Made by a program: the position numbers and the translations under genes. A stretch of 64,000 nucleotides of DNA from Hoylesella saccharolytica JCM 17484 (lineage in GTDB: Bacteria; Bacteroidota; Bacteroidia; Bacteroidales; Bacteroidaceae). Where the stretch lies: NCBI RefSeq assembly GCF_000614205.1, contig NZ_BAKN01000008.1:1-64000 (forward strand), in the 5' to 3' direction. The notes under the pieces are model-generated. The model worked only from the letters and a program-made list of their open reading frames with translations. It searched no databases and was not told the origin of the DNA. Each line of letters opens with the position of its first letter. Positions within the stretch are counted from its first letter, which is position 1. Positions 1 to 9,990 of the stretch are shown one piece after another.

Positions 1-8
1 AAAACCAT

Positions 9-16
9 TACCTTTG
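9..16 (+). promoter_or_regulatory. Possible -7 promoter element for the first surface module
   Basis: TACCTTTG matches the Bacteroidetes -7 consensus TAnnTTTG and lies 67 bp before the ATG of the small protein at 84. The matching -33 box would fall outside the window, so this is a half-site call. The same octamer stands before the second copy of the module, at 42296. Confidence 0.4.
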
Positions 17-83
17 TCGGTACATTTTTTTAACTCCTTAACGGAGTAGTTTTAGGATAATTATTAATAAAAAACAAGTTAAC

Positions 84-260
84 ATGAAGAGAAAGCTATT
101 GAAAAGGCTTGAGTATGAAAAGCCGGAAGTAAGCATTATCCCATTGTTGGAAGAAGGATTTATCTGTTCTTCGGTTGTACCCAAATCACCCGCCGATGCC
201 AATTCGGAAGAAGATTGGATAGACGATCCAGAAAAGGATATGGGCGAGTTTGAAATCTAA
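84..260 (+). CDS. Small acidic protein preceding a fimbrillin-type lipoprotein
   Basis: A 58-aa protein starting MKRKLLKRLEYEKPEV and continuing IIPLLEEGFICSS. The C-terminal half is acidic (SEEDWIDDPEKDMGEFEI). It has a basic N-terminus, a YEKPE motif and a short hydrophobic LL..GF..SS stretch, and no signal peptide or cysteine pair. Short Bacteroidetes proteins of this general form (KPxxxV..E..LL..S) often precede fimbrillin-like lipoproteins. The lipoprotein gene begins 55 bp downstream, and a comparable frame-broken small gene (42640) precedes the second lipoprotein. I do not know its function. Co-transcription is inferred from spacing. Confidence 0.6.
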   Translation: MKRKLLKRLEYEKPEVSIIPLLEEGFICSSVVPKSPADANSEEDWIDDPEKDMGEFEI

Positions 261-315
261 GAAGAACTTGTAAGAAAGTAAAAAATCAAGTATGTAAAAC
301 TAAAAAGAAACAAAA

Positions 316-1950
316 ATGAAATTTAACAAAATTATAACATCGTTCTTCAGCATCGCCGCAGCAAGTTTGCTCGTGGCAGCATGCGGCAGTAACGAACAAA
401 CTGCCATTGACGAAACGGGAAAGGTAGATCCATCCCAAGGGCTGGTCTTTAAAATCGAGGCGGAAGAATATCAAACAGTACCCACTAAAAGTGCTACCCG
501 CGCAACAGGACAAGATACACAACCCCAAGAAATAGATTTGGGCAACGGACTGGTTGCCGAGCTTACCATCGAACCCGACACCCTGCAGCCTGCACCCCAA
601 ACCCGCGCCACCATCAGCGACGGGCACTACCGCATTTATGTCGTAAACAGCTCCAACCAGCGCCTTACAGGCCCCAACCAGTCGATAGCAGGCACGGTTT
701 CGGGTGGCGTATTCACCCCCGACGCCAATAGACTTATGCTACTGGACCACGGCACCTATACCTTTGTGTGCATCAACGATGCCGTAACCGATAATGGCAC
801 CAGCCTTGAAGTAAAGCACGATGCTGTTAACGCTATGATAGGTACCACCACTGTAGCCATAACACAGCCCCGGCAAGAAATCTCTTTTACCATGCGGCAC
901 ATGATGGCGCGCATACGCTATCAAATCACCTCGTACACCACTGCACCCACCAACGCAACATTTAGTATGGGTACAGATGCAGGCCCCTTTGGAACAGAAA
1001 CATTCAACATAAAAGGCGAGAAAATATCTCAGGCATATAAGTCTTACAGTTTTTTAAACATACCCTTAACACCCACTGCCGCCGTGCAAAATTCGGCCAT
1101 TGTAAAAAAATACAAGTCGCTTACCAATTATATGTATTTTCCCGACGGTTTCGATACCGGTATTATTCAAAGTGGTGGCGTTAAGGGCAATTTACATGGT
1201 AAAACTTTTTCCATTTCTCCTACAAGTTGGTTCCTTAACCGCACCAGTGTTCAGCGCAACCACAGTTACGTTTTCAACTTCACCATCAAAAGCAAAACCC
1301 CGCTACTGCTTTTCCAAGACGGAACGGTGGGCTACCTCGGTGATAAAGGCACCCGCACGCCCATCGGGGTAGTGGCACGCGAGAAGACTGCAACACAGCA
1401 CGGTATAGCTGTGGCACTAAAAGATGTAGATAACTTGACGTATGCATACACCACTCCTTACGATTGGGATAAAATGAATATTCAGCACAACACTACGCAT
1501 TATACCGATTTCGAAGATGTTGCTAACGACCTGGCGGGCTATGATTGGACTTACGAAGCCTCGGGGAGTGTGGATGGTCGCATCAAGGCGAACTTCTCTG
1601 CCGACTACACACCGTTTTATAAGGTTGCGCGGTATAATCCCGGCATAGGTATTACCGGAAGCAATGTAGGCAAGTGGTATCTGCCCGCCATGGGCGAATG
1701 GTATCTCGCATTTAAGTTTTTCGGTCGTTGGGATGGAGTGATTTCTTCTTCACTTAATTTAGACCTTGCTGCCATGAACAAGGCTTTTACCGATGCAGGC
1801 GGTGATGCACTAAAACATTACCAGTATTGGAACAGTTCTGAATTTGCGGGAGCGATGCGACCATTATTCTATGTCGGTCCCACAATTATGTTTAGCCAAA
1901 ACGCCACCCATAATTTAGTGTGCCATATTCGCCCGTTTGTTCACTTCTAA
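316..1950 (+). CDS. Fimbrillin-family surface lipoprotein
   Basis: A 544-aa predicted lipoprotein. The signal peptide ends in lipobox LVAAC with Cys23 as the lipidation site. Residues about 55-330 are rich in Thr/Ser and short beta-strand-like stretches, including the TRAT motif often seen after the lipobox of Bacteroidales fimbrillin-like proteins. Residues about 335-544 contain KWYLPAMGEWYLAF, then YWNSSE, then a terminal RPFVHF, resembling the C-terminal Lcl/DUF1566 or FISUMP-type domain. It probably sits on the outer membrane as a fimbrial tip, anchor or adhesin component. No major fimbrillin or usher-like partner lies in the window. The exact family is uncertain. Confidence 0.65.
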   Translation: MKFNKIITSFFSIAAASLLVAACGSNEQTAIDETGKVDPSQGLVFKIEAEEYQTVPTKSATRATGQDTQPQEIDLGNGLVAELTIEPDTLQPAPQTRATISDGHYRIYVVNSSNQRLTGPNQSIAGTVSGGVFTPDANRLMLLDHGTYTFVCINDAVTDNGTSLEVKHDAVNAMIGTTTVAITQPRQEISFTMRHMMARIRYQITSYTTAPTNATFSMGTDAGPFGTETFNIKGEKISQAYKSYSFLNIPLTPTAAVQNSAIVKKYKSLTNYMYFPDGFDTGIIQSGGVKGNLHGKTFSISPTSWFLNRTSVQRNHSYVFNFTIKSKTPLLLFQDGTVGYLGDKGTRTPIGVVAREKTATQHGIAVALKDVDNLTYAYTTPYDWDKMNIQHNTTHYTDFEDVANDLAGYDWTYEASGSVDGRIKANFSADYTPFYKVARYNPGIGITGSNVGKWYLPAMGEWYLAFKFFGRWDGVISSSLNLDLAAMNKAFTDAGGDALKHYQYWNSSEFAGAMRPLFYVGPTIMFSQNATHNLVCHIRPFVHF

Positions 1951-2032
1951 CACTAATAGACAGCATTCAGTCTTGCCCGTATGTGGGCAGACATATAAGC
2001 AATCCGTACGAAAACAAAGATTTTCAACCCCC

Positions 2033-2372
2033 ACACCCGAGTGTTTCGCGGTAAACGAATGTTTTACCACCCCGACACTCGGGTGTTTTCGTGTAAAAAC
2101 ACTTTTCAGCCTGCGGCTACACAAACGCCACAACTTAAATTTGATTTTGATAGACGGCGACTGAGTCGCCGCGAACTAAAAACGCTTTTTGTGCTCGGCG
2201 ATTCAGTCGCTATGCATATTTATGTATTTTAATGTGCAGCGATTCAGTCGAAGCGAATATTTATGCATTTTTCATCTGGCGATTCAATCACCGTGCATAT
2301 TTATGCATTTTAGTACCTGGCGATTCAATCGCCGTGTTTTTTTTGCCGATGTGCCGGCGATTCAATCGCCGC
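2033..2372. repeat. Phased hairpin array, about 41-bp period (module 1)
   Basis: This 562-bp gap (1951-2512) holds no convincing gene. Six short palindromes with core GGCGATTCAATCGCC or a variant are centred near 2163, 2204, 2245, 2285, 2326 and 2363, giving steps of 41, 41, 40, 41 and 37 bp. AT-rich linkers such as TGCATATTTATGCATTTT separate them. Upstream, two related palindromes of another sequence (ACACCCGAGTGT, ACACTCGGGTGT) are centred near 2038 and 2080. Open frames across the area are low-complexity products of the repeat. An array of similar period lies at the same place in the second module (44513-44786). Confidence 0.8.
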
Positions 2373-2411
2373 ACCATTTATTTTCTGCCAAAATCAAAAA
2401 AAACTTGTTTT

Positions 2412-2445
2412 TTTGATTTTAAAACCGGAAAAGATCTTACATTTG
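2412..2445 (+). promoter_or_regulatory. Predicted promoter for the first DUF6261-like gene
   Basis: TTTG at 2412-2415 and TACATTTG at 2438-2445 are separated by 22 bp, close to the Bacteroidetes -33/-7 arrangement. The gene starts 67 bp later. The call rests on consensus match only. Confidence 0.45.
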
Positions 2446-2512
2446 CCTCAACAAAATTCATGAACAACATTATTCTTATCGTTTTATTATTAACATCAAA
2501 AATCAAATTACA

Positions 2513-3676
2513 ATGAAAAAGAAATTAAACGAAGTGCGTTTCGTAAGCTGTAACGCTGCAAGATTTGAAGCTGGATTGCACATGCAGTTTCAACGCAAAG
2601 AGTACGAGCAAGTAAAGGCTGCCGACCCGACAAAGGTGAAAATTCCTGCCGAACTGCTCAAAGAGTGGGAGGCCGCCGTCAACGTCGAGGTAGAAATTAA
2701 CAAGCAGGCAACGGCATCGGCACACACCACGCAACTACGCGCAAAAGACGTCGAACGCGACGATCTGCTGTCGTACATCTTTAATTTGGTAAAAGTGCAA
2801 GTCAAGGCGCCCGTGGCAGACATTCGTACCGCCGCCCACGAACTCGAAGTAGTGCTGCGCCCCTACACCGGCATTCAGGCCGAAAGTGTGGAAATTGAAA
2901 GCGGACACATCGTGGGGCTTGAAAAAGACCTTGAACGCTATACCGCACAAACCGCCAAACTGGGGCTTACCGTGGCCCTGCAACAGCTGCACACCGTCAA
3001 CGAGGCGTACGAAAGTTTGCGCACCGAAAGGCGGGTAGACGAGCTGGATGCAAAACTCCCGCCAACAAAAGTGGCACGCGCACAAACCGACGACGCCTTC
3101 GACCGCGTATGTCGCTACATCGAGGCCTCGTACCTCTTTGCCAAAGCCGAAGACCAACCCGCCATCGCCCGTCTGGTGGATATGATGAACAAAATAGCCG
3201 CCGACTTCCGCGCAACACACAACGCCATCTCGCCCCAAAATGGTGCGAAAGATAAAAAGAAACCGGGCGGAGGCGACGGCAACGGGAAAACTCCGGGTAA
3301 ACCCGACGAAAAGCCGGGCGGAAGGGACGGAGGCAACGGAAAAACTCCGGGCGGCGATAAGGGTTCGGACGGAAAGGGTTCGAATGGCGGAAAAACTCCC
3401 GACGACGGCAAAGGCGGAAACAACGACGGTAAGGGAAAAGGTGGCAAGAAGGGCGGCGACGACGGAAACGTCAGTCCTGAAAAGGCGCTCATCACTCCGC
3501 TGCTTCCGGCACTGGAAACCGAACTGAATCTTGCCCACGATTGTCTGGCTTACGGCGGCGTAACCGACTGGCAAGACGGCGTAACCATCTATCTGATTGT
3601 AAATACGCGCACACAAGAGGAGATGTACGTCAAAGTTGAGGGCGGAAAACTCGTGGTGGTGGAGAAAAAAGGATGA
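2513..3676 (+). CDS. DUF6261-like protein with Gly/Lys-rich linker, copy 1
   Basis: A 387-aa protein without signal peptide or membrane segment. Residues 1-240 are mostly alpha-helical and charged and resemble the Bacteroidetes DUF6261 family (function unknown). Residues about 243-322 form a low-complexity linker of KDKKKPGG, GGNGKTPGG and GKGGKKGGDDG motifs. A compact tail of about 65 residues (SPEKALITPLLPALE... to the end) follows. It has a paralogue at 44837: the N-terminal halves are diverged, while linker and tail are almost identical even in DNA. The start ATG follows a predicted promoter. The role is unknown; intracellular location is inferred from the lack of a signal. Confidence 0.6.
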   Translation: MKKKLNEVRFVSCNAARFEAGLHMQFQRKEYEQVKAADPTKVKIPAELLKEWEAAVNVEVEINKQATASAHTTQLRAKDVERDDLLSYIFNLVKVQVKAPVADIRTAAHELEVVLRPYTGIQAESVEIESGHIVGLEKDLERYTAQTAKLGLTVALQQLHTVNEAYESLRTERRVDELDAKLPPTKVARAQTDDAFDRVCRYIEASYLFAKAEDQPAIARLVDMMNKIAADFRATHNAISPQNGAKDKKKPGGGDGNGKTPGKPDEKPGGRDGGNGKTPGGDKGSDGKGSNGGKTPDDGKGGNNDGKGKGGKKGGDDGNVSPEKALITPLLPALETELNLAHDCLAYGGVTDWQDGVTIYLIVNTRTQEEMYVKVEGGKLVVVEKKG

Positions 3677-3766
3677 AGGATGAAGGATGAAGGATGAAAG
3701 ATGAAAGATGAGGGTTTAATTGTCCATTAGCTATTAGCTTTCATCCCTCATCCTTCATCCCTAATT
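3672..3766. repeat. GGATGAA simple repeat with inverted copy
   Basis: Just after the stop codon the sequence runs through about four GGATGAA heptamers and AGATGAA variants (3672-3712). An inverted TTCATCC-type stretch follows at about 3738-3766, and the two could pair as a long stem. A simple repeat with an inverted partner also follows the second DUF6261-like gene (46225-46391), with a different sequence. No gene is visible. Confidence 0.6.
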
Positions 3767-3792
3767 CTAATTTCTAAATACAAAGAATTATA

Positions 3793-3833
3793 AAAGATGG
3801 ACGCACAACATTAGTGCGTCCATCTTTGTTTTG
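3793..3833. terminator. Rho-independent terminator after DUF6261-like copy 1
   Basis: A perfect 14-bp stem (AAAGATGGACGCAC, 3793-3806, with its complement 3814-3827) closes a 7-nt loop, and GTTTTGTT follows. The sequence from AAAGAATTATAAAAG through the hairpin to TTTGTTTTGTTAT recurs almost unchanged at 46162-46217, after the second copy of the gene. Confidence 0.85.
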
Positions 3834-3937
3834 TTATGATGTTTTATCTAAGTCAGCCTTTCATCTTCAAAAACGAATGCACCCCGAAAGTATTATGATT
3901 TACCTTCGGAGTGCCGATTATATGATGCAAACGGGGT

Positions 3938-4252
3938 TTAGAGCAGAGCTTTAAACTTTTCGTCGAGGGTGACCTTGTTGGTGGCGCCTACGAATTTGTC
4001 TACCAGCTCTCCACCCTTGAAGAAAAGGATGGTGGGGATGCTGCGCACGCCGAATTGCAGGGCAAGCTCGTCGTTCTCTTCTACGTCGCATTTTCCTACG
4101 ACTATTTTTCCGTCATAATCTTGGGCCAATTCAGAGATAATGGGGCCCACCATTTTGCAGGGTCCGCACCAGGTGGCCCAGAAGTCTACTACCAACGGTA
4201 GGTTACCGTTTTTGTAACTTTCGAAGTTTTCTGTTGTAATTTTTACTTCCAT
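3938..4252 (-). CDS. trxA: Thioredoxin
   Basis: A 104-aa cytoplasmic dithiol-disulphide oxidoreductase of normal thioredoxin length. The active site WCGPCK has Cys29 and Cys32. The cis-proline stands in RSIPT and the C-terminal FVGA helix region is present. There is no signal peptide. It lies 68 bp downstream of dnaE on the same strand and is probably co-transcribed, an order I recall from other Bacteroidales. It would keep protein thiols reduced and supply electrons to reductases. Confidence 0.95.
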   Translation of the reverse strand: MEVKITTENFESYKNGNLPLVVDFWATWCGPCKMVGPIISELAQDYDGKIVVGKCDVEENDELALQFGVRSIPTILFFKGGELVDKFVGATNKVTLDEKFKALL

Positions 4253-4320
4253 AATTTTATTTTGTTAAGTGATTAGTGCATATAATGCTATGTGTAGGGC
4301 AAACGCCGTGCCAAGTGTTT

Positions 4321-7300
4321 TCAGTTGACGCGGTATGCCATATCCGGATTACTTTCGATGTAGTTCACGAGGTCGCGCTTGATAGTAAAGGTGCCGCGTG
4401 TGGATTGTAACAGGATGGATTTGTTGGTTTCGATATCACGAATATTGAAGTAGAGGCGGGTGTTACCGGGCGCGCTGCTTACAATGGTGGTGATATCGTT
4501 AACCACGGTTTCGTCGATGTGGTTGCTGTCTACGAATATGGTAAATCGCTCGATGCGCTTGTCGTAGACGGTTTGCAGATACTCGATACTGGATATTTGC
4601 AGATCGTAATAGGTGCTGTCGGGATATTTTTGGATGCATTTGGCGGTAATGAGTACTGAACATCCCTCGGTAAGATGCCCGCGCCATCGCCCCCATTCTT
4701 CGCCGAAGAATGCCAGTTCGCCCGAGCCTTCAAAGTCTTCAATGGTTACAAATCCGCAGGGTTTTCCGGTTTTGGTGAACTTCGATTTGATACCTGTAAC
4801 GATGCCGCCGATAAGCAGTTCGTTCTTCTTGGTAAGGGCGGCTTTATCGTCGAGCTCGGTGCAACGGGTGTTGCACATGGAGTTGAGGATGATTTTAAAA
4901 TCGTCGAGCGGATGTGCCGAGAGATAGATTCCGACAAGGTCGCGCTCACGGTTCAGTCGCTCAATGGTGCTCCATTCGTCTACCTGTGGTATGGCGGGTG
5001 TGGCTATTTCAACGGCTTCGGAGGCACCGAAGAGCGAGTGTTGGGCTTGTGTTTGCTCGGCCTGATAGAGCTGCCCGTATCTGACGAGCGTATCGAGGAA
5101 AGTTGCGCCTTTGCCGTTAGTAGAGGAATAGCATTCTCGAGCTATTCCAAAGTTGTCAAATCCACCGCTTAATGCCAGGTTTTCAAGCGCCTTCTTGTTG
5201 ACGGCGCTGAGGTTAACCCGCTGCATAATGTCGAAGATGCTTTTAAAGGGACCGTTGGCTTCACGCTCGCTGATGATGGCTTGCGCGGCGGCATCGCCCA
5301 TTCCTTTGATGGCGGCAAGACCGAATCGTATTTCACCTTTCTTGTTGACGCTGAACTTTAATCGCGACTCGTTTACATCGGGACCCAGTGTTTTGATACC
5401 CATGGCGCGGCACTCGTCCATAAACTTGGTAATTTCAGAGATGTTGGCAAGGTTTCTACTCATCACTGCCGCCATGTATTCGGCCGGATAATGCGCTTTG
5501 AGGTAGGCCGTTTGAAAGGCTACCCACGAGTAGCAGGTAGCGTGACTTTTGTTGAAGGCATAGGATGCAAATTTCTTCCAGTCTTCCCAAATCTTCTGAA
5601 GAACCTGTTTGGGGTGTCCGTTTTTAGCACCTCCTTCATAAAAAAGCTTCTCCAACTTATCCATTTGGGCAATCTGTTTCTTTCCCATCGCCTTACGCAG
5701 CGTATCGCTTTGTCCGCGTGTAAAGTTGGCCAACTGTCGCGAAAGAAGCATCACTTGCTCTTGATAGACGGTTATGCCGTAGGTGTCTTTCAGATATTTT
5801 TCCATACACGGAATATCGTATTCCACCTTGCTCGGGTCGCGTTTTCTAGCAATAAAATCGGGAATGTAATCCATCGGTCCCGGTCGGTAGAGCGCATTCA
5901 TTGCAATTAAATCTTCAAATACCGACGGCTGCAATTCGCGCAAATATTTCTGCATTCCGGCCGACTCAAACTGGAAGGTACCAATTGTTCTTCCCTCGCA
6001 ATAAAGTTGATAAGTCAGTGGGTCGTCTATAGGGATATTATCGAGGTCTACCTCATCACCTGTAGAGATACGGATGTTTTCTATCGCCTCTTTTAAGATA
6101 GACAAGGTTTTCAGCCCGAGAAAATCCATTTTAATGAGCCCGGTTTCTTCGATAACGTGTCCGTCGTATTGTGTACAAAGCACTTTATGGCCAGGGTCGG
6201 CCTTGTCTTCAGCAATAGACACCGGAACCCAATCGCTGATAGCATCGCGACAGATGATGGTTCCGCAAGCATGAATACCCGTTCCCCGGACCGTTCCTTC
6301 TAACATCTTAGCATACATCATCGTGTTTCGCAGTCGTTCGTCGGTGGAAACTTCAGCCTCTCGCAACTCGGGAATACTCTTAATCGCATTCGGAATGTTC
6401 ATTTTCAGTCCGTCGGGCAGTCTGTCTGGAATCAGTTTGCACAGCGCATTTACTCTATCTAACGGAACTTTCTCAACGCGCGCCACATCTTTGATAGAGT
6501 TTTTCGTTGCCATGGTTCCGTAAGTGATAATATGTGCCACTTTGTCATGTCCGTATTTATCTTCCACCCATTCAAGCACGCGTCCGCGTCCGTCATCATC
6601 AAAGTCGGTATCAATATCGGGCAAAGAAATTCTATCGGGGTTCAAGAAACGCTCAAACAGCAAATCGTATTTAATGGGATCAATCTTAGTAATTCCCAAA
6701 CAATAGGCAACAACAGAACCCGCAGCCGATCCACGCCCCGGTCCAACCAGCACATCCAGATCTCTTTGTGCCGAGTTGATGAAGTCTTGCACAATTAAGA
6801 AGTAACCCGGGAAACCCATTGTCTTCATGATGTGCAATTCAAAGTTAATACGTTCCACCACTTCCTCAGACAGTGGTTCTTCATAGCATCGTTTTGCCCC
6901 ATCATAAGCCAGCTTGGCTAAATAGTCTGCTTCAAACTTTATGCGATATAACTTTTCATATCCGCCAATGCTTTTATCTTGGCCGCACCATCTTCTGCCG
7001 ACAATTGATTTTCACCATTCTCATCACTGGTAAACTCATCATAAAGCTGTTGTTCAGTGAACTTTTTTTCTCCATTCTTCTTCCGTTCCGAAGTCTTCAG
7101 GTATCGGGAAAAAGGGCATAATCGGCGAATGATCTATCGAATAGGTTTCTACCTTATTAAATATCTCAATTGTATTCTGCATCGCTTCCGGCAAATCACC
7201 GAACACTGCATTCATTTCTTCGCGGGTTTTAAACCACTCTTGCTTTGAATAAAGCATGCGATTGGGGTCATCAAGATCTTTTCCCGTTGACAGACAAAGC

Positions 7301-8028
7301 AAATGGTCGTGGGCTTCAGCATTTTCTTGATCAACAAAATGTGCATCGTTGGTACATACCACCTTAATTCCATATTCTTTGGCCAATTCCAACATCACCT
7401 TATTAGCGCGTTGTTGCAGTGGATAAACCTCTCTATTGGCGCGTATCATCGGATCTTTTACCTCATGCCTTTGCAGCTCAAGATAATAATCTTCGCCAAA
7501 AACGCGGCGATGCCATTCTACCGCTTCGCGTGCACCGGCAATATCGCCTTTCAAGATTTTGCGTGGAACCTCGCCTGCAATGCACGCAGAACACACTATC
7601 AAACCTTCGTGGTACATCTCCAAATCTTCACGATCGGTGCGCGGACGCATATAAAATCCATCCACCCAAGATCTCGATACGAGTTTTATCAGATTTTTAT
7701 AGCCTGTATAATTTTTAGCCAATACGATTAGATGGTAACCGCTCATGTCACCCTCATCTTTCACCTTGTCAATCTTTCGACGGCGTGCCACATACATTTC
7801 ACAACCGATGATAGGTTTGAATTCAGGCTTTCCCTCCTCACGCAATTTGCTATTAACCTTCTTGCAATAGTTGTAAAATTCCTTCGTCCCAAACATATTG
7901 CCGTGATCAGTCAACGCCATTCCGCGCATTCCGTTAGAAACAGCCTTGTCGACAAGTTTCTGAATGCTTGATTGACCATCTAAAATAGAGTAATATGTGT
8001 GTACGTGGAGATGAACAAAATCTTCCAT
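4321..8028 (-). CDS. dnaE: DNA polymerase III alpha subunit (two single-base frame breaks)
   Basis: Replicative polymerase catalytic subunit, about 1235 aa once corrected. The N-terminal PHP domain begins HLHVHTYYSILDG. The palm contains PDIDTDFDDDGR (about residues 465-480) with catalytic aspartates, followed by ITYGTMATK and YRPGPMDYIP. The C-terminus carries OB-fold and tau-binding-like regions. As given, the frame breaks twice. A run of seven T at 7063-7069 (A7 in the gene) has one base too many and gives a premature stop, and GCC near 6965 lacks one base. The indels compensate, so the total is exactly divisible by three. The bridge reads FTEQQLYDEFTSDENGEN, then KLYRIKFEADYLAKLAYDGA, both expected for Bacteroidales DnaE. 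The gene is essential, so sequence error is the best explanation. Confidence 0.95.
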
Positions 8029-8062
8029 TTATCCTAAAATGTCTTGATATCCAATTGAGTTT

Positions 8063-8094
8063 CAAAGTTACCATTTATCTTTGAGATGGACAAA
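8063..8094 (-). promoter_or_regulatory. Predicted promoter for dnaE-trxA
   Basis: On the minus strand TTTG (8094-8091) and TAACTTTG (8070-8063) are 20 bp apart, a good Bacteroidetes -33/-7 pair. It starts transcription about 30 bp before the dnaE ATG and is divergent from the psd promoter. Confidence 0.65.
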
Positions 8095-8109
8095 GATTGA
8101 GTGTAAAAA

Positions 8110-8141
8110 TTTGCTATATCTCTGAAAAAGGACTATCTTTG
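8110..8141 (+). promoter_or_regulatory. Predicted promoter for psd-pssA-DUF4834
   Basis: TTTG at 8110-8113 and TATCTTTG at 8134-8141 are separated by 20 bp and lie 29 bp before the psd start. Confidence 0.75.
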
Positions 8142-8169
8142 CAAGCATATAAAAAAGAATCTGCCGAGA

Positions 8170-8859
8170 ATGAGTAATAAAATAAAAACGTTTAAAAAGA
8201 TACGAATTCACCGGGAAGGCACACAAACACTTGTGCTTAGTTTTGTTGCCATAACCTTGATTGCATTTATTTTATATTTTTCTTTTAGTACATTAATTCC
8301 TTTTTGGTGTTTTGTTAGTGTCTCAGCAATACTCTATGCCATCCTGCTTAACTTCTTTCGCTGTCCCAAACGCTATTTTAACGGCGAGACAAAAAATATC
8401 GTAGTAGCACCTGCCGACGGTAAAATCGTTGTCATTGAAGAAGTGGAAGAGAACAGGTATTTTCACGATCGTAGAATAATGGTATCCATTTTTATGAGCC
8501 TTTTCAATGTTCATGCTAATTGGTTTCCTGTGGATGGAAAGGTTAAGTTTGTAGAACATAGAGATGGAAATTTTTACAAAGCATGGCTACCCAAAGCCAG
8601 TGAAGAAAACGAACACGCAGATATTATGCTTACAACACCCGATGGAGTGGATATTCTGTGCCGACAGATAGCTGGTGCTATGGCGCGTCGTATCGTTACT
8701 TATGCCAAAGTTGGTGAAGAGTGTTTTATCGATGAACATCTTGGGTTTATCAAGCTGGGGTCGCGGGTGGATGTATTTTTGCCGCTCGGAACTGAAATTT
8801 GCGTAAAAATGGGACAACTTACCATAGGCAACCATACGGTGATTGCCAAACTGAAGTAG
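8170..8859 (+). CDS. psd: Phosphatidylserine decarboxylase
   Basis: A 229-aa pyruvoyl enzyme converting phosphatidylserine to phosphatidylethanolamine at the inner membrane. Two hydrophobic segments occupy residues about 20-58. The motif PADGKIV is typical of the short Psd type. The self-cleavage site is within FIKLGSRVD, with Ser198 as the predicted pyruvoyl precursor; the GSR form is usual in Bacteroidetes. The pssA gene follows after 16 bp, so consecutive steps of one pathway are encoded in one operon. Confidence 0.92.
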   Translation: MSNKIKTFKKIRIHREGTQTLVLSFVAITLIAFILYFSFSTLIPFWCFVSVSAILYAILLNFFRCPKRYFNGETKNIVVAPADGKIVVIEEVEENRYFHDRRIMVSIFMSLFNVHANWFPVDGKVKFVEHRDGNFYKAWLPKASEENEHADIMLTTPDGVDILCRQIAGAMARRIVTYAKVGEECFIDEHLGFIKLGSRVDVFLPLGTEICVKMGQLTIGNHTVIAKLK

Positions 8860-8875
8860 ATTAAGACATCGCACA

Positions 8876-9592
8876 ATGGCTAATAGGATAACCCAAAACA
8901 TTCCCAATACAATTACTTGTTGCAATCTTATCTCAGGATGCATTGCCGTCACTTCCGCCCTCTATGGAGCGATGGAGATGGCCCTTTTATGGATTATAAT
9001 AGGTGCTGTATTTGATTTTTTTGATGGAATGAGTGCCCGGTTGCTGCATATTTCTTCGCCTGTCGGTAAAGAATTAGATTCTTTGGCCGATGTAATTACC
9101 TTCGGATTGGCACCCGCCATGATTGTTTTCCGAGAACTGACAGTACTCAATTATCCTTCGTTCTTGACCCCTATATCTCCCCTGCTACCTTTCTTTGCGT
9201 TTGTTTTAGTCGCTTTTTCGGCACTCCGACTAGCCAAATTTAACCTTGATGAACGCCAAACCACCTCTTTTATTGGTCTTCCAACTCCTGCTAATGCACT
9301 TTTTTGGGGGGCTCTTTTGTTAGGGTTTAATCGGCAGATAGAAGCTTTTGAGTGGTCAACTCCACTCTTATTGGTTGGCATCTGTATCAGCTCTTGGTTA
9401 CTTGTATCCGAAATACCAATGTTTGCGCTTAAATTCAAGCATTGGCAATGGCATGGAAACGAACTCAAATACATATTTATTCTTACTTGCATACCTCTGC
9501 TTATCTTCTTTCAAGTATCAGCCTTTGCATTCATTGTAGCTTGGTATGTTCTTTTGTCGATCTATGCAAACGCCACTCAAAAGTCAAATTAA
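8876..9592 (+). CDS. pssA: CDP-diacylglycerol-serine O-phosphatidyltransferase
   Basis: A 238-aa integral membrane enzyme making phosphatidylserine from CDP-diacylglycerol and serine. The CDP-alcohol phosphotransferase signature is complete: DFFDGMSAR, eight residues, G, then DSLAD (about residues 44-67). Several membrane helices follow. It works directly before Psd in phosphatidylethanolamine synthesis and sits between psd and a DUF4834 gene with very short spacing. Confidence 0.93.
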   Translation: MANRITQNIPNTITCCNLISGCIAVTSALYGAMEMALLWIIIGAVFDFFDGMSARLLHISSPVGKELDSLADVITFGLAPAMIVFRELTVLNYPSFLTPISPLLPFFAFVLVAFSALRLAKFNLDERQTTSFIGLPTPANALFWGALLLGFNRQIEAFEWSTPLLLVGICISSWLLVSEIPMFALKFKHWQWHGNELKYIFILTCIPLLIFFQVSAFAFIVAWYVLLSIYANATQKSN

Positions 9593-9594
9593 TA

Positions 9595-9860
9595 ATGGCG
9601 TTGATAAAATTTATACTCTTCTTCTTTATCATTCTGCACTAATCATTTTCTTGATTGGGTTGTTTATTCTTAAACGTATTCTTTCTGTACTATACCGTAG
9701 ACAAAACCCGAATGGTAATAGAAGCAATTCAACAACGCATCATCATCCTACGGGAAATGGAAACGATACCATCATTGATAATCGTACCTCAGAACAGACA
9801 CAACGAAAAATTTTCAATGAAAACGAAGGAGAGTATATTGATTACAGCGAAGAACCATAA
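9595..9860 (+). CDS. DUF4834-type small membrane protein (frame-corrected)
   Basis: Begins 2 bp after the pssA stop. MALIKFILFFFIIL is in one frame and ALIIFLIGLFILKRILSVLY in another; inserting one base near 9634-9636 joins them. The result is an 88-aa protein with an N-terminal membrane segment and a polar, Asn/Thr-rich tail ending EYIDYSEEP. That form, and its position after the phospholipid genes, fits the Bacteroidetes DUF4834 family of unknown function. The break is one of many single-base losses in this window. Confidence 0.7.
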
Positions 9861-9990
9861 CCTAATTAAAACTTTTACCATTTCCCTTTGGTACTTAGCC
9901 TTATTAAAATCGCAAGATATACGTTATCAAATAAAAGTGCACAACTGCGAATATAGTTACTTTGTTTGACAACATACATGCATTAATAAA

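Noticed and set aside
2033-2372. Open frames of 60-95 codons across the hairpin array
   Set aside because: Their proteins are repeats of the array itself in several frames, without start context or recognisable domains.
2735-3616. Long minus-strand frame opposite the first DUF6261-like gene
   Set aside because: Shadow of a coding region with biased composition; the plus-strand product has a paralogue.
6862-7069. Programmed ribosomal frameshifting in dnaE
   Set aside because: Two compensating indels, one in a plain homopolymer, with no slippery-site structure, in a window full of similar breaks; sequence error is simpler.
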